From Motacilla alba alba (taxonomy: Eukaryota; Chordata; Aves; Passeriformes; Motacillidae): DNA of 64,000 nt. Within the stretch, counting starts at the first letter, position 1; each line of letters starts with the position of its first letter. The translations under genes were made by a program, and so were the position numbers. Positions 11,673 through 23,900 of this stretch are shown one piece after another. The DNA is taken from positions 9,345,619-9,409,618 of the forward strand of contig NC_052026.1 of assembly GCF_015832195.1 (NCBI RefSeq). Direction: 5' to 3'. The notes beneath the pieces are model-generated. The model made no database searches and was not told the DNA's origin. It saw only the letters and a list, made by a program, of their open reading frames with translations.

Positions 11673-12249
11673 TTCAAGTTCACTCCAAGGTTTAAGAAAA
11701 GCAATATATTCCTTTCACAAAATATATTAGACCCTTGGATTCAAAATTATAGAGACTTGCTGTTGGGCCTTTCAGCAATTCTTGTAGTGTTTATATAAAA
11801 GTGCTTCTGACACAAAATTATTTGCAAATGTTCCTCTTTTTGGGGGGGATTTGGAGCCAAATTATAATAAGCAAGAGCAGATTGACCCAGATTAAAAGAT
11901 ACAATTAGTCTGTCTGATTAGTAAACCTAAAAAGTACTACTTACACTAAGTTATTGTTTTTATGACAAAAGAAGACATCCTGGCAGAACAATAAAGTCAG
12001 TGCCATGGAGAAGAACCTTGCAATTTACTCCAAACAGTTAAAAAAATTCAGTTTAGAGATACAGCAATTCAGTAGAGCTGAAATATTATCATGCCAAAGG
12101 TAAGTAATGACACAAGTAAATACATTGTAACTGTATATGCCTGATCCTTTTTCATATCAAAGCCATTTTTCCTTCTGGCATGGGTGAAATTTTAATCATA
12201 TGCAAAATCCCACTGAATACACTAAGCTCTTACAAAAAATGTTTTTTGG
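11673..12249. other. No confirmed gene
   Basis: Unique AT-rich DNA surrounding the weak exon candidate at 11966-12102. No repeat recognised. Confidence 0.55.
11966..12102 (+). other. Possible exon: short open frame ending at a GTAAGT
   Basis: A frame open from a TGA (11963) to a TAA (12101) encodes a Lys/Gln/Glu-rich stretch that includes MEKNLAIYSKQLKKFSLEIQ (ATG at 12005), with a coiled-coil-like look. At its end, CAAAG|GTAAGTAATG (about 12098-12107) is an excellent splice-donor match. Against it: about 45 codons open is common by chance, the upstream acceptor candidate (tgtttttatgacaaaag) is weak, and I do not recognise the peptide. Listed as a possibility only. Confidence 0.12.
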
Positions 12250-12264
12250 TTTTTTTTTTTTTTT
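12250..12264. repeat. poly(T) homopolymer, 15 bp
   Basis: A T run preceded by gttttttgg and followed by ccccag. No AATAAA complement follows on the right, so it is not taken as a retrocopy tail. Confidence 0.85.
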
Positions 12265-15039
12265 CCCCAGTAAGCACTCAGGCCCAAACTGACTTGGCTT
12301 TACAGCTCCTGTGGGACCTGTCTTGGTATAAATTGAAATGAAAATTAGGTCTTCATGTGTGTAAATATATACACATGTATATTTTTGTCTACACAGAGGT
12401 AGAATTTCAAAATTATTCCTTTAGGCACTGAACCTTAAAATATTATATATTGGCTAAATTTAGTGACAAACAATGCATCAGTCACTACTCGAGGAGTGGG
12501 GGAAGGAAGAACTGAATTCATTTGCTATCCTATAGACCACTATGATCAAATAAATAAATGGAGTAAAAGTATTTTACTCTGTAAGATATTATTGTAATCT
12601 GAACTACTGGCATTCAAGCACCCCAAAGCAAAGCATCATTCCCATTTCTCCTGAGCCTGAAAGGTGAGGTTTGTGTGCAAATCTGTCACATGGCTCAGCT
12701 CTGGTTGCACACAACAGTAAATAAAGTGAATTGTAGTCACAAAGCATGGGCATTGATGCTGGACAATGAGGCAGCTTCAGCAAGAATTCTTCCCAACCTG
12801 GAAAAACTGGTGAACATTGTGACCTGAAAATGGACTACCCTAATGGGTTACATTTCATCAACCAACTCAGAGTTGGCAGTTCCACCACTTGGTCCTTCCA
12901 AGTCTGCTGAGCCGCTTGCACACCAGTGTTACTGGTCTTACCCACTGGCTTCCCAAATTGTTTAAAAATACAGGCCACAGCTAGGAGCCATGTCCTGTTT
13001 CCCCTTAGAGCAGATCTCTTGAGTCCATCGAGAAAAAGGTCGTGGGTTTGTTGGGTTTTTCCCTAGCTACACTGAAGGAACTTTGGAGAGGCCATCATCT
13101 GATTTTGAAATCTGACTAGGAATAGCAGGATCTCCTGAACAGCTCTCTCAAGTGGGAAACAACAAATTTTGCTCTCTCTCTCATATATGCTGATTTTCCC
13201 TCATTCTGGGAGGCAGTTTCCCATCAGCTGCTGAGTGCTGTGATGCTATAACTGTGCCCATACTCTAAGCAGTTTCAGGATGACTGAGAAATGTGCATTT
13301 TTAAGAGTAAAGGGAGAAGGAAAAGCCTGATGTCGAGACAGGAAGCTGATGAGTCTTGTAATAGCTGACTCTGCTACACACTGTCTTTGTGAGAACAGGA
13401 GATGAGCAAAAAAGTGACCTGCAAGAGATAGGAAGAAGCCCTGGGAAGTGGTTGCTGAATATTTTGAGAGCCAGAGTTAAGATTTATGCAAAAACCCCCT
13501 TACTTTGGGCTACTATATTCATGCTTCCAGTTTAGGATTATTTGTGAAGGTCAGTCTCTATAGGTACATTATGGCACATGTGTATAGGTAGCTATGTGAG
13601 AAATCAATCCTGCCCTGTGTGTCCATCATCAATACTTCATGTGGGTTTTTTGTTCCAGAGTACATTTAGATTTATTGAATGCACACCCAGATTTTATGGC
13701 AAATGACATCAGGCCATTAGAATGAATTGATGACTCAAAATCATGACTGCAAAGACAAATTTGGTGTGTTTAAGATAAATAATAAAACATTGAAGACCAG
13801 GAGCAGAAAAAGTTTTCCCTTCACTCAGTGAAGTTTCACAGGGCAGCTGAACTAATGTAATTGTTATCAACTTCAGAAGAGTGGGTTTCCTCCATCCCAC
13901 CTAACCAACCTCAGCTGAACATCCAGTTAGACACTTATTCAAACCTTGCAATGAGATGTTTTAATTTTCTGCAAGCTAGTAATTACTGTAAATGATCCAC
14001 AAGGCAGAAACAACATCCTCAGACCAGAACTGGACTTATATGATAAGTCCCAAAATCTAGCTCTTGTTCAGAGAGTCCAGTGAGCCCAGATAGTCATGAT
14101 TCATCTTTCCAGACTGCATCCAGCATGAATAATGATCACACAGCCTTCTGAAAAATAGGTATTATTTATAATGGTATTGACATGTGCACCATTTCTGGTA
14201 GTGTGAGGTGGGCTGATGCTCCTGAGCCTTTCCAGACAGCAGCTCTGCCTCTGTCAAATTCTCCTGAACCATAAAATTCCATCTCTAAACACATCATCCT
14301 TTGAAATCTACCATCTACTTTTTATTTTTCCCCTCCTGTGTTTGTAGGACTTTTCTTGCCCTGATTCAAATAGCTGTAGAGGAAGCTTCAGAGCTGATAG
14401 AACATACCAAAATAATTTTTAATGGTGTGCCAAGAAGTTTCAACTAGGGCCATTCCTTCTCCTTCCCCCTTTCAAATCTTCCATTAAGTGAAAACAACAT
14501 ATTTTACAATAAACATACCACTAAACACATCCATATATAGACTGATTTGATTATTATTGCAGAGCAGCTCTGATTTTTCCAAAGCAACTTATCTTAGTCA
14601 TCACTATACAACACAGAAAAAGTCATAAAATGAGAAAGTAAAAAAGAAACTCAAAACCATCTCTTCAACATTCCTCATTGATGACATCTTCCTTATGTAT
14701 TTTACTTTGTCCTAAGTGTTTTTCTAATGCTTTAGTAACTTGCTATCCTCTGCCTACCACTGTAAGTGAGCCAAACAGGGCACATGCTTAGCAGGGCACA
14801 CTTTTTTATGCAATAAAGAAAGTGAAGTATGTCTTGTGAACTTAAACTGCAGGTTTTGGGAGATAAGAGAAAGGTCTGGGAAACTGAAATGAGAATATGC
14901 TTGAAACACAGAGTGAATATCCATACTGCAAAATGACTATAGAATATATAATTAAAAGTTCTTGGCTGCTCAGTGTTTTGTCTCATCCCCCTTAAAAGCT
15001 GCATTGTGACACAGGAGCCAGCAGCAACTCTAATTGTGC
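12265..15039. other. No gene recognised; desert
   Basis: Nearly 2.8 kb of unique sequence with only two short minus-strand frames (63 codons at 13709-13900, 90 codons at 14732-15004), neither with recognisable content. No transposon or RNA gene seen. Confidence 0.6.
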
Positions 15040-15470
15040 CACCAGTAACAATGACAGTTATTATTACTTTTTATTATATGCAAATTCTCCATTTGTTCCT
15101 GCAGCTAATATGGCCTTTGGTACAGCATAGGTGAATTCTGTTTTTACTGGCAGCAACATATTCCCTGCTGGGAAAATATGACCCGTCATGGAAAAGGCTT
15201 AATCTTGAAATTCAGCTATTTTTTGTTTCTTGGTGGCCTCTAATTGCAAGCTTGAGGCAGTGCACAATAATTATCAGTCTGCAAGCATGAAAAGGAGTAA
15301 ATGCCAGTCAGGCTATATGGTTGCTTTGTGCACACAACATGTAAAGAACTCTGCCATGTCAGTGGTGGGCTGGCAGCTTTCTTCTTCAGTGTAATGGCAG
15401 TGATTCAGCTGGTAACTGGATGAAAAATTGCAGCAGGTTTCCCTGTTATGATTCTTTCATGCATCTCTGT
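15040..15470. promoter_or_regulatory. Candidate conserved element with a perfect octamer
   Basis: Contains a perfect POU octamer ATGCAAAT (15078-15085), then a long unique stretch with retained motif-like cores (GCAGCTAATATGG, AATAATTATCAG, ctctaattgcaagctt). The even, repeat-free texture over about 400 bp and the lack of an open frame suggest a conserved regulatory block. Conservation is not tested. Confidence 0.27.
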
Positions 15471-16464
15471 CAATGACAGTTTACATTCTGGGATTGAGAT
15501 CATTTGTTTCCTGTTTGCTCACAGCTTCAGGCTTTTCTTGTTTGCCACCATGGATTTACAGCCCTCCCCCCCCCAGCAAACCACATCTGAGGGGTTGGGG
15601 GATTACAAGGCTTAATACTTTACAGCTCAGCACATGTACAGAAAGTTTGAACTACTGTAAAAGCAATGATGACTAGATATTCCTGTGAAATAGATGCATA
15701 CACGTGTGCAGATATGTATGTCTATGTAGAAAGAAGCCCACAGAGCAATGAGATGCTAGACTAAAAGGTTCATTAGCACACTGTCTTCTCATCTTCCCAT
15801 AAGCTAACAGGCTAAACCTCAGAAAAAAAAATACAAATAACCTTTATAATATGTTCATTCCCCTAATGCTACTTGGAAAATGATAGCAAAGTAAAATGCA
15901 GAAGACTTCAAATAGTCAGACCTTTCTGTAGTTTGACAAAAAAGATTTTGCTGTATCCATACAGTCATTAAAAAAAATGAGGGCATAAGCATGAGCATGA
16001 ACAACCTGACACAGTGCTAATCATACCTGCCTAGTGGGAGAGATGCTTACACCCCATGTGCCAGATCTGAAATATTTTACTGCCATGCTTCTTCACCATG
16101 GACCCTCCCAATTCCTGGCTGAAGTAGGGAACTGCTACTACCTACATGAACCAATGTGTAAATATGAGCACAGACAGGAATGCTAGGGCTTGCATTTAAC
16201 TCCTGCTAAAATTAACTGGAGTTGATTTCAGACTTGAAAAATGCAACCCTAAGATCTCAGAATAAAACACGAGGGTAAAGCAGTGAGACTAGAACAATCA
16301 TGAGTGTGTAATTAAATGGAGACCTGAATACAAGTTGCTCAGTCTAGCATCTTTCATCTTTCCTTTTTCTTTATCTAAGAAAAGAAGTATTGTTTGTCTT
16401 TATCAATCTTGTCATGGTCAGCAAAACTGGGTGAAATGCAGAGTTTATTTGGTAAATGTCACCT

Positions 16465-16472
<8 letters not shown>
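15471..16472. other. No gene recognised
   Basis: Unique AT-rich DNA with a run of nine C at 15566-15574. The 67-codon frame at 15473-15676 crosses that run (giving PPPPS) and is not gene-like. Confidence 0.6.

Positions 16473-16499
<27 letters not shown>
16473..16499. repeat. poly(T) homopolymer, 27 bp
   Basis: An uninterrupted T run followed by aattcagtagctg, with no TTTATT nearby. There is no support for a minus-strand processed pseudogene. Confidence 0.95.
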
Positions 16500-16503
<4 letters not shown>

Positions 16504-17649
16504 CAGTAGCTGCTCAGAAGCAGTTCAGCTTTTCCTTGAAAGAGTATTTGTATTCAGAGAATTATTTGTGGTTGCCAGCTTATTCTCAAGCAGCTCATTA
16601 CAAGCATTCACTCTGTAAGTACTTGGTTAATTTTGATTAGATAAATGGCTATAGGGTATGTTTCTGTCCCTGACTAAATCTCTAAGTCTTCAGTTTCTTG
16701 ATTAAGTACTCTTTGTAAACAATGTTTACAAATTTACAACTCTGGTTCTAAGACTGTTCTGAAATATTTATTTAATATACACTCTTTCAAACATTACTGC
16801 CATAAGAAAATAAGCTTTGTCACAGCAGTTCAAGCAACAGTGCCTGGTGAGTGAAGTTTCAGAAGGGGCATTACTGGTTTGAAAGAGTACAACTGATGTT
16901 GTCCTACTTGAAAAGGCAAATATGATGTATTATGCAGGCTAGCTGTAAGAAAAGCAGTCTTAGAGTCACAGTGTATTATATGAACCCCTATGAACCCTGT
17001 AGAATATTTTTAAATAAAATGGCATAGTCAGATTTTTATAAATGTTTCTGGGTATAGACCACAGAATCAAATCCACTGACCTGTCCTTGTTCCTTTGCAT
17101 GGTTCCAGAGTTGCAAAACTGCTGTGAAACTGTATTCATCAGTGAGTTTATTACTGGTTACGGCATCAGAATGGCTCAAAGAAGCTTTTTAGAAGTAGTC
17201 TTAGAGACCTAAACTGAGACAAACCACTGCTATATTAGGCCTTTGTTTCCATCAGATTCACCCATGCTTACTGTCAGTTGTATATAGGAACTCGAAGAAT
17301 GAAGATGTGACCTTTGGGGGAAACACTGTTAAAAGATCTCAGGATCAAGTCCTGAATTAGGTCGGACTTTAAATATCAGTTCTTTGTGGCAGATGAAATT
17401 GAGCAGAAGAACCAAAAGGAGGCAAAGACCAAGCTATAGCCTAGCAGAGGTGGGCCAGAAGAGGCAGCCAGGGAACACAAGTGGCAAGAAAAGAAACTAA
17501 ACTCTTTTGCAGCAACTGTGCTAAAGCCACTGTTTGAAATGCCCACCCTGAGCACATTCTCCTGAAAAGAAAGGCAGGAAAAGGATAACCCACTTTGCCA
17601 ACTGAGTCAAGCCACAGTCCCCATGCAAAACTGACACTAAGTATTTTAC
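16500..17649. other. No gene recognised
   Basis: Unique AT-rich DNA with no open frame of note and no recognised repeat. Confidence 0.6.
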
Positions 17650-17790
17650 TCTTTACAAATAGTCTTTATAATTGGGATTTTTAAATAATCCTTCTTAAAA
17701 GGGATTGCAGCTGTAATCAATTTGTGGAGGGCTGTTTTAATAAGAAGCTGCTCGAATAGGATTAACTATGAGACCCTAGACCTCTTTCCT
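17650..17790. promoter_or_regulatory. Candidate element rich in bicoid-type homeodomain sites
   Basis: Within about 80 bp there is TAATCC (17686-17691), GGGATT (17701-17706, complement AATCCC), TGTAATCAA (about 17712-17720) and GGATTA (17759-17764). TAATCC/GGATTA is the preferred core of K50 homeodomains such as OTX, PITX and CRX. The block is unique and non-coding. The factor assignment is inference from core sequence only. Confidence 0.28.
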
Positions 17791-18350
17791 CCAGTCCTTA
17801 AACTCCTATTTGAAACATTTAGATACCCCATAAATTATTTATTGGTCTTACAAGGTGTCATCAAGCTAAGAAAATGATGCTTGACAAGTTGAAAACCGTA
17901 ACCATTTCCACCAATTTGTTAACAGCCTCTCCCACATGGCATGTAATGTCTCACTTCTGCCTTGTCTTACAGGAACAGTAGTTACATTCACCCATTGCAC
18001 CAAAAGCACATGTGGGGAGCTGTCAGAACTCGTGCATTCTGTTTATTTCAGGAAATGTTCCAGAAAATAATTTATAGATAGCTTGAAAATAGAATGTCAA
18101 AGTGGATTTCCTTTTTCTTGTAAGGTTCTTAAACAACAACGGAACAGAAAAAACAGAGTTTTCCACTCCCCCTGTCTACGAAAATCTCCCCCTGTGATTT
18201 CCGAGCTGCACAGATCAACACATACATAGGCATGCTGTAGAAAGAAATTCAGGGAAAATCTATGAGGGCTTTGGCCAAGAAGAGGAATCACCCCTTCACA
18301 TCTCCCAACAGCTCTATCTGTCAACTAAGGTTGGAAAAAAGGCTACTGGA
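17791..18350. other. No gene recognised
   Basis: Unique sequence. The 75-codon minus frame at 18097-18324 has no recognisable content. Confidence 0.6.
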
Positions 18351-18365
18351 TTTTTTTTTTTTTTT
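18351..18365. repeat. poly(T) homopolymer, 15 bp
   Basis: T run followed by gcaggttttctc. Simple homopolymer. Confidence 0.85.
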
Positions 18366-18770
18366 GCAGGTTTTCTCTAGCAACACTGGTTAGTGATGAC
18401 TGGTAAAAAGATGGGGACATAACTTCTCTGCAAGGGATTGGGCTTAAGGATCTCTTCAAGCATGAGGCAACCTGCATTTAGCAAACATCATCTTAAATCA
18501 GTCTTTATAATTCTGATTATCTGAGAAGGATAGAAACTCACTGCACTTGAAAATAGGTTTCTGCTCATCATTGCTTCTTGTGGGAATGTAATACAAGGTT
18601 TCATGCTTGCTTTCCTCTGTAGGGTCTTAAAACACTAACTCCCATGCTGGCAATGTTCAATCATTAGTTACAGCAGTTTTGTGGGGATCCTAGGCCATAA
18701 GCACTTTGTTTAAATAGTTTGTTAGTTTGTCTTAATTTTATTTATTTAGATATTTACTTTTTACAGCCAG
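18366..18770. other. No gene recognised
   Basis: Unique AT-rich lead-in to the first copy of the duplicated element; nothing else seen. Confidence 0.55.
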
Positions 18771-18890
18771 CATGAGATTATAGATTTGATCCATGGTGCC
18801 ACCAATCTTCGTACCATGAAGCCATCTGTGCCAGTGCATCACATAAAGCAATTAAAAAACTGGTTAAACAAAGACTTCAAAGTGAGAAGC
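18771..18890. repeat. Duplicated element, copy A
   Basis: Aligns with copy B at 19437-19550 in direct orientation. Shared blocks in the same order are catgagatt, a tctt-gtac core, atgaagc, the taaagcaatta block and actgg-taaac, then acttcaaa-gtgaag. The offset shrinks from 666 bp at the left to 660 bp at the right, so small indels have accumulated. It is an old local duplication or two copies of an unidentified ancient interspersed repeat. There is no open frame through it. Confidence 0.75.
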
Positions 18891-19436
18891 TCTAATTTAT
18901 TACATGCTGTTTATTTACTGTATTCTACTAATACCTGATCAGTCAGCCTTCCAGAGCAATCATAAAACTGTCCATGGGACCAAGGCTCACGGGGGAGTGA
19001 CCTGTAGTTTTGCAAGTGTACAATTTCCACAGACAGAATATCTGAAACTAAATCCACTTAAAAGCACAGAACTGGGGAAACTACAGATGCACACAAATAA
19101 GGTTTTGTCTGATCTACTTCCTGATATAATTTCAAGTTCACTGAACTTCTTTGATGTTTGGTCATTTTAAGAGACAGTGACTGCTGAAAGCTTCTCTTCT
19201 GTTCAGTCGTGGTGCACAAAGGACAGCAACAACTGCCACCATTACTTATGGACAATCATGTATATCTGACTATATCAGCTATTTAAACATTGGGAATGGG
19301 TGTGGTTATTTCATAGAAAATCCCCCTGTGTCTTAAAAAGGGAGAAAACAGAATATGAAGTGAAAAAAATAGGAAAAAAATTATTTTTACTTTCAAAAAA
19401 TATTTAAGCTTTTTGTTTCTGACTCCTTATAGACAC
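18891..19436. other. Spacer between the two element copies
   Basis: Unique DNA. Opposed short frames at 18904-19170 (+) and 19058-19255 (-) have no recognisable domain. No further copy of the element was noticed here. Confidence 0.55.
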
Positions 19437-19550
19437 CATGAGATTGTGGCTTCATTCTTTGTACAACCATCTGTTTAGTATGAAGCAGTGTTACTGTATC
19501 ATGTAAAGCAATTAGACAAACTGGCTAAACAACTTCAAAATGTGAAGTGT
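19437..19550. repeat. Duplicated element, copy B
   Basis: Diverged second copy of the element at 18771-18890, same strand. The best-kept segment is taaagcaattagacaaactg (19504-19523), against taaagcaattaaaaaactgg in copy A (18844-18863). Identity is mosaic, with several 4-14-base indels, so the duplication is not recent. I do not recognise the family. Confidence 0.75.
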
Positions 19551-20559
19551 CTGGCAGTCCTGGCTAAAATATTTAAAATACAATACAGTGCCTTTTCCAA
19601 AAACTGCTCTATGAAATAGATAACTCCCAGCAGACTGAAAACATTAGCAGAGACATCACTGAAATCACAAGCTTACATTTAATGCAAGAAAATTGCTGCT
19701 GTCTTCCATCTGATTTTTTAGATGCTTGTATATGATTTTTAAGCCACTTCAGCACTTTAAAACATGTACTTCCACTTCATATTTACAAACTTGGGCATGA
19801 TTACCTCAGCTGTTGGGTGAAAGCAAATAGTGTTTTCCCATTTTCCTTTGAAAATCTTGACTTTGACTGTTAAAGCCATCAGCCATAAAGCTACTGTATA
19901 TCACAAAAGGAAAGCACAATTTTTTTAAGTTGCACTTTACAGATGTGAAATATTTTATAAGAAATGCTTGAATATGCAGAAATATTTGAATATGAGTCTT
20001 TTCCTTGTTCAAGGTAATTTGTAGAGCTTTTATGATTGTACAGCCCTGCTCATTCAGGAACAAATATATTTGTAGTTTTAGGCAGACACAGAAGAAAATG
20101 AGTTTAAAAGACACAGAAAGCCGTATAATTTAGCAAGGGGAAAATGGAGAAATTCTTGAGCTGCTAATAGAAAAGAAGCATATTGGCCTAGAAACCCCTT
20201 TTTGTTTATAATTTCATAAGCGGAGTCAGTAGCCTAAGACAAGCCTGTCACATCTTTGGCACTGAACAAGGGTCAGTGATGGATAACTGACCTCCTTTCT
20301 CACTTTTATCAACAAATGTCAAAAAAGGCAAACAACAGCAATGACATCCTGCCCAAACAGCCAAGAGTGTTTCATTTTCTTTGCACTTCTGTTTCCTCTG
20401 TGCCTTTAATCAGGGCTGGGGGATGTAATTGCTCTGTCTGGGCACAGCTTAAGGCATGCTGTGCAACTAACAATTAGTTTAGAGACTGAGATCTATAAAT
20501 TTTGAGAAAAGAGTAAGAGGATTTGGTGTGCTTGAGCTATCCTTTCTAATGAAGAAAAA
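19551..20559. other. No gene recognised
   Basis: Unique AT-rich DNA. The 102-codon minus frame at 19806-20114 is low-complexity (Phe/Leu/Lys/Ile-rich) and not gene-like. Confidence 0.6.
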
Positions 20560-20990
20560 TATCACACCGGAAGGGACCCAGAGTGTTATCAAAGCAACTT
20601 AATATCATCTGGTAGTGATTTGTAGGCCCTCATAATCTATTGTGATCATGTTGAAGGGGGAGGAAAAAGTCCACGTGTTCCACTGTTTATGAGATTTCCC
20701 AAACGATGGCCGCCATCTGTGCAAACGCCACTAATCTCAGCCACCGTCCTCATGGCAAATGGCTCCATGGGATTGTCCAAGGCAAGGGAAACACTGCAGG
20801 AATGTTGGGATATTTATTGTTTATAAAAATAAACCAAGGGGACTAAGACATATGCGAGGAATTTATATCAAACAGCTGCAAAAGCAAGTTGCCTCAATAG
20901 GCAGGGTGCATCGATGATGCAATCGGACCACACCGAAAGATTTTCCTATTAATCTTAGAATATACATGGCATGCTTGAGGTACTGATTTG
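20560..20990. promoter_or_regulatory. Candidate enhancer-like element with CpGs
   Basis: One of the strongest regulatory-looking blocks. It has an E-box CACGTG (20672-20677), a YY1-like GGCCGCCATCT (20708-20718), a forkhead-like TTTATTGTTTATAAA stretch (20813-20827) and a near-palindromic tgcatcgatgatgca (20908-20922) followed by atcgg. It keeps unusually many CpGs (acgatggccgcc, aacgcc, caccgtc, tgcgag, tcgatg, atcgg, accgaaa) for this window, without being GC-rich. No open frame or repeat. Confidence 0.35.
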
Positions 20991-23900
20991 TCCCCATCTA
21001 CACCCAAACTCACCTTACATGGTTATTCTTAAAGTAATTTCTGAAAACAGTTTACGTAGACAGAAACTGTTTTATTATGTGAGTTTATTAACTAAATAAA
21101 TATAAACAAAGTCTAAGGACAGTCTGTCCCCATAGAATCTAACCTCTCTCAAACATCCCCTCATTACTCTCTCAGCTAAACAAGCACAATACAGATACCA
21201 ATGCTCAGTGTTAGTGAACTATGCCACCAAGTTCCTAAGATTTGAAAATTCCTTATTTTATGGTTTGCAGTCTAATCCCACTAAAGTCCTTTCCTAATTT
21301 CTTAATGAAGACCAAATCCATCACAACGAGAAACAACATTCAGCAAGCACAGAGTCAAGGAGTAACTAGATAACACCAAAATGACAAATGGTGCCACAGC
21401 AACCTCACAAAGTACAATATTTTAGTGTTGAGCCTGCATGTCAGCATCAGACAAAGGGGAAAAGAGAGCTGATCAGAGACAAGCTTCTCGCCTTTGTAAA
21501 GCTGGTTTAGCAGACGTGCTTGACACTGGAGAGATTCTTATTTTTTAACTGTTAATAGATTAGTATATGTACAGCAGCCTCTGGGAAATTCTCTTTCTAG
21601 GTCTACATGCTTGAAAACAGCTATCTTCTCTTTTCATTAAAACTGCATGCACTTTGAAACACCTGCCTTCAGGAAAACTCCCAAGCTGATTGACTCTAAC
21701 ATGAGAATTAATTCAGGCTGCTTCAGTGTGTGGACAAGGCTACACAGAACAGTGTGTCAGAATTAGGCTTTTCCATAACACAAACTGGCAAGGATTGCTC
21801 TTTTGGGAATCCTGCTCAGCTGCAATTCAAGCACTTTGTTTGACAACTGATTTTCAAGGTGTGTGTCCTTTTCTTTTAAACAAACACATGATGCTTGAAA
21901 GCCAAGGTACAGCAGTGCACCTGTACGTATATAAGAACGAGAAAAAGACAGTTCCTAAGAAATCCTTTGCTATAACTTGTGAGTGTTACTTGCCCATGCT
22001 AATGCCAGAACTTTCCAGCAAGAAGGAAGGAAAATATATTTTGTTTGATCGATTTATTTCAAAAGAGTGATCATAAATGCCACCAGTAGATACCAATTGT
22101 ACTTTCTGACTTCTGGGACACTCTAGAATTTGGGTCTTTTCTGGGGGGGAAGACATCTCTGCACAATCATAAGATGTCCTGGCTCAAGACATTGTTAACG
22201 TATGAGATACACACTTGATCTGGACGCTTTTTATCAAAAAAACCCCACCCTTCACCCCGAAACAAAAGGTTTTAACCACTCAAAGAGCAGTTTCTGTGCT
22301 ACAGGCACACTGTGCCAATGAATGATTTTGCTGAAGCCCAGGCCCCAACACCTGCATTGGTTAAGGTCCCAGTTTTCCTGCAGTTATAGCTGATCTATAA
22401 AACAGCATAAAGGCTGTTTAAAGTCATTAGTGACTCTGACAAACTCACTCTTTTACAGGCAAGAGACAGTTGAGAAACAAATTCAAAGATATCTGTTGTC
22501 TTAATAATCACTGAAATGCAATCTTGGTGTTGCTCAAGGTGTAATTACCTGACATTTTTCTCTGACAGTAAGGCATAGAAGTTCTTGTATTTTCTTTAAA
22601 CACTGACTGTTCATTTCTGCTCCTGTGCTGAAGTTAATCCTATTCTGTGCTGAAATCTACAGAAGTGGTCTCACAAAAATGTGTAGAAGCACAGTAAAGT
22701 TAGGGAACCTTCACAGTTGCCTCCACATCTAGAGAAAATAGATACTAGAACTGCAGCAGCAGCAGGCTTCATTTCTGATCAGATGCTAAACTGATTTCAG
22801 TTAGAGTACATGAAAAGTCCTAAAGCTCACTTTAGGAAAACTCCTGTTTCAAAGAATGCTAAATCTATCTTAGTCCAGTAATATAGCCTGAAAAATTAAG
22901 CTGGGAACATTTGAATATGCCTCTCTTAGAACTGGATTGAGACATTTCACATGAGCATGTGAAATGATCAGTATTAAAACAATGTGCCAGTGGAATTTCC
23001 TTGTGTCAATCATTGTCTCTCTCCCTCCTTGCTAGTACGTGATCACCTATTTGAAAGCAGATATAATTTTAGGTTTATTACCAAACACTGCCCCTAACGC
23101 AGGTAGGGTTGGTATGCACAGACACTCAAATACAGCAGATCAGCCAGAGATCAATGTGCATGAGAGAACCTATGTTCAGCCTGCAGGGAGGTGCTCTTAT
23201 GCACCAGCCCATGGTCCAACACTGCAGAAACAGCTCCAGCATCCTTCCCCTGTTTCTGCTGGCAGTGGAGGTAACCAACAGGATGAGGGGGAGCTCACCT
23301 TAGCTCAATCTCCCAAGAGGAAGTCTCCTGCACTGGGACTCTGCTCCCATCTCCTGCTGCAATTTACTTCATTCATAGTTGTACCACTGGAACTGTTTAT
23401 GAAGTCATACTATAAAGTTTGTTGTAAACTGATCTGGGTTCAAAAGCTTTTATGAAATGCTGGTGGCAGACGTGAGGTTGGCAACAGTCTCCTAAATCAG
23501 TTGTGCTACATGAGAGATAGAGAAACTTTATCTAAGGTTTTCTTTTCCCCACCAGCTTTTGTGTATCTTATGTCACTAAATTCACAAACATGTTGCAGAA
23601 GCTGACAGGAAAAGAGTTGCAGAGCTTGAACCTTATCAGTGAACAGTCTTTCCAGAAGGAAACCTTACACTGGCATTGGTTTGTAAAAATGTATGCAGAT
23701 GACCCAGGTAAATCTAAGTCCCTAGTTTTCAAAGACAGAAACAAAAATAAATTGTGTCCTTGTGTAAATGCGTGCCAGGAAAGTACAGTCATGAGGATGG
23801 AAATGAAGCCTGGTTTTTGCTCTCATTCTCTCAAGCACAAAACAATCAGAAAATAAAATTCACTAACAGATTGCTTTTGAGGTTTCATTTAAAACAGCTT

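Noticed and set aside
62..18365. Poly(T) runs at 62, 12250, 16473 and 18351 as tails of minus-strand processed pseudogenes
   Set aside because: None is followed at the right distance by TTTATT, and no reverse-complemented coding sequence follows.
23039..23455. 138-codon plus-strand frame preceded by a pyrimidine tract and AG
   Set aside because: No recognisable domain, another frame (23109-23303) overlaps it, and the composition is that of the local DNA. Not enough to call a gene.
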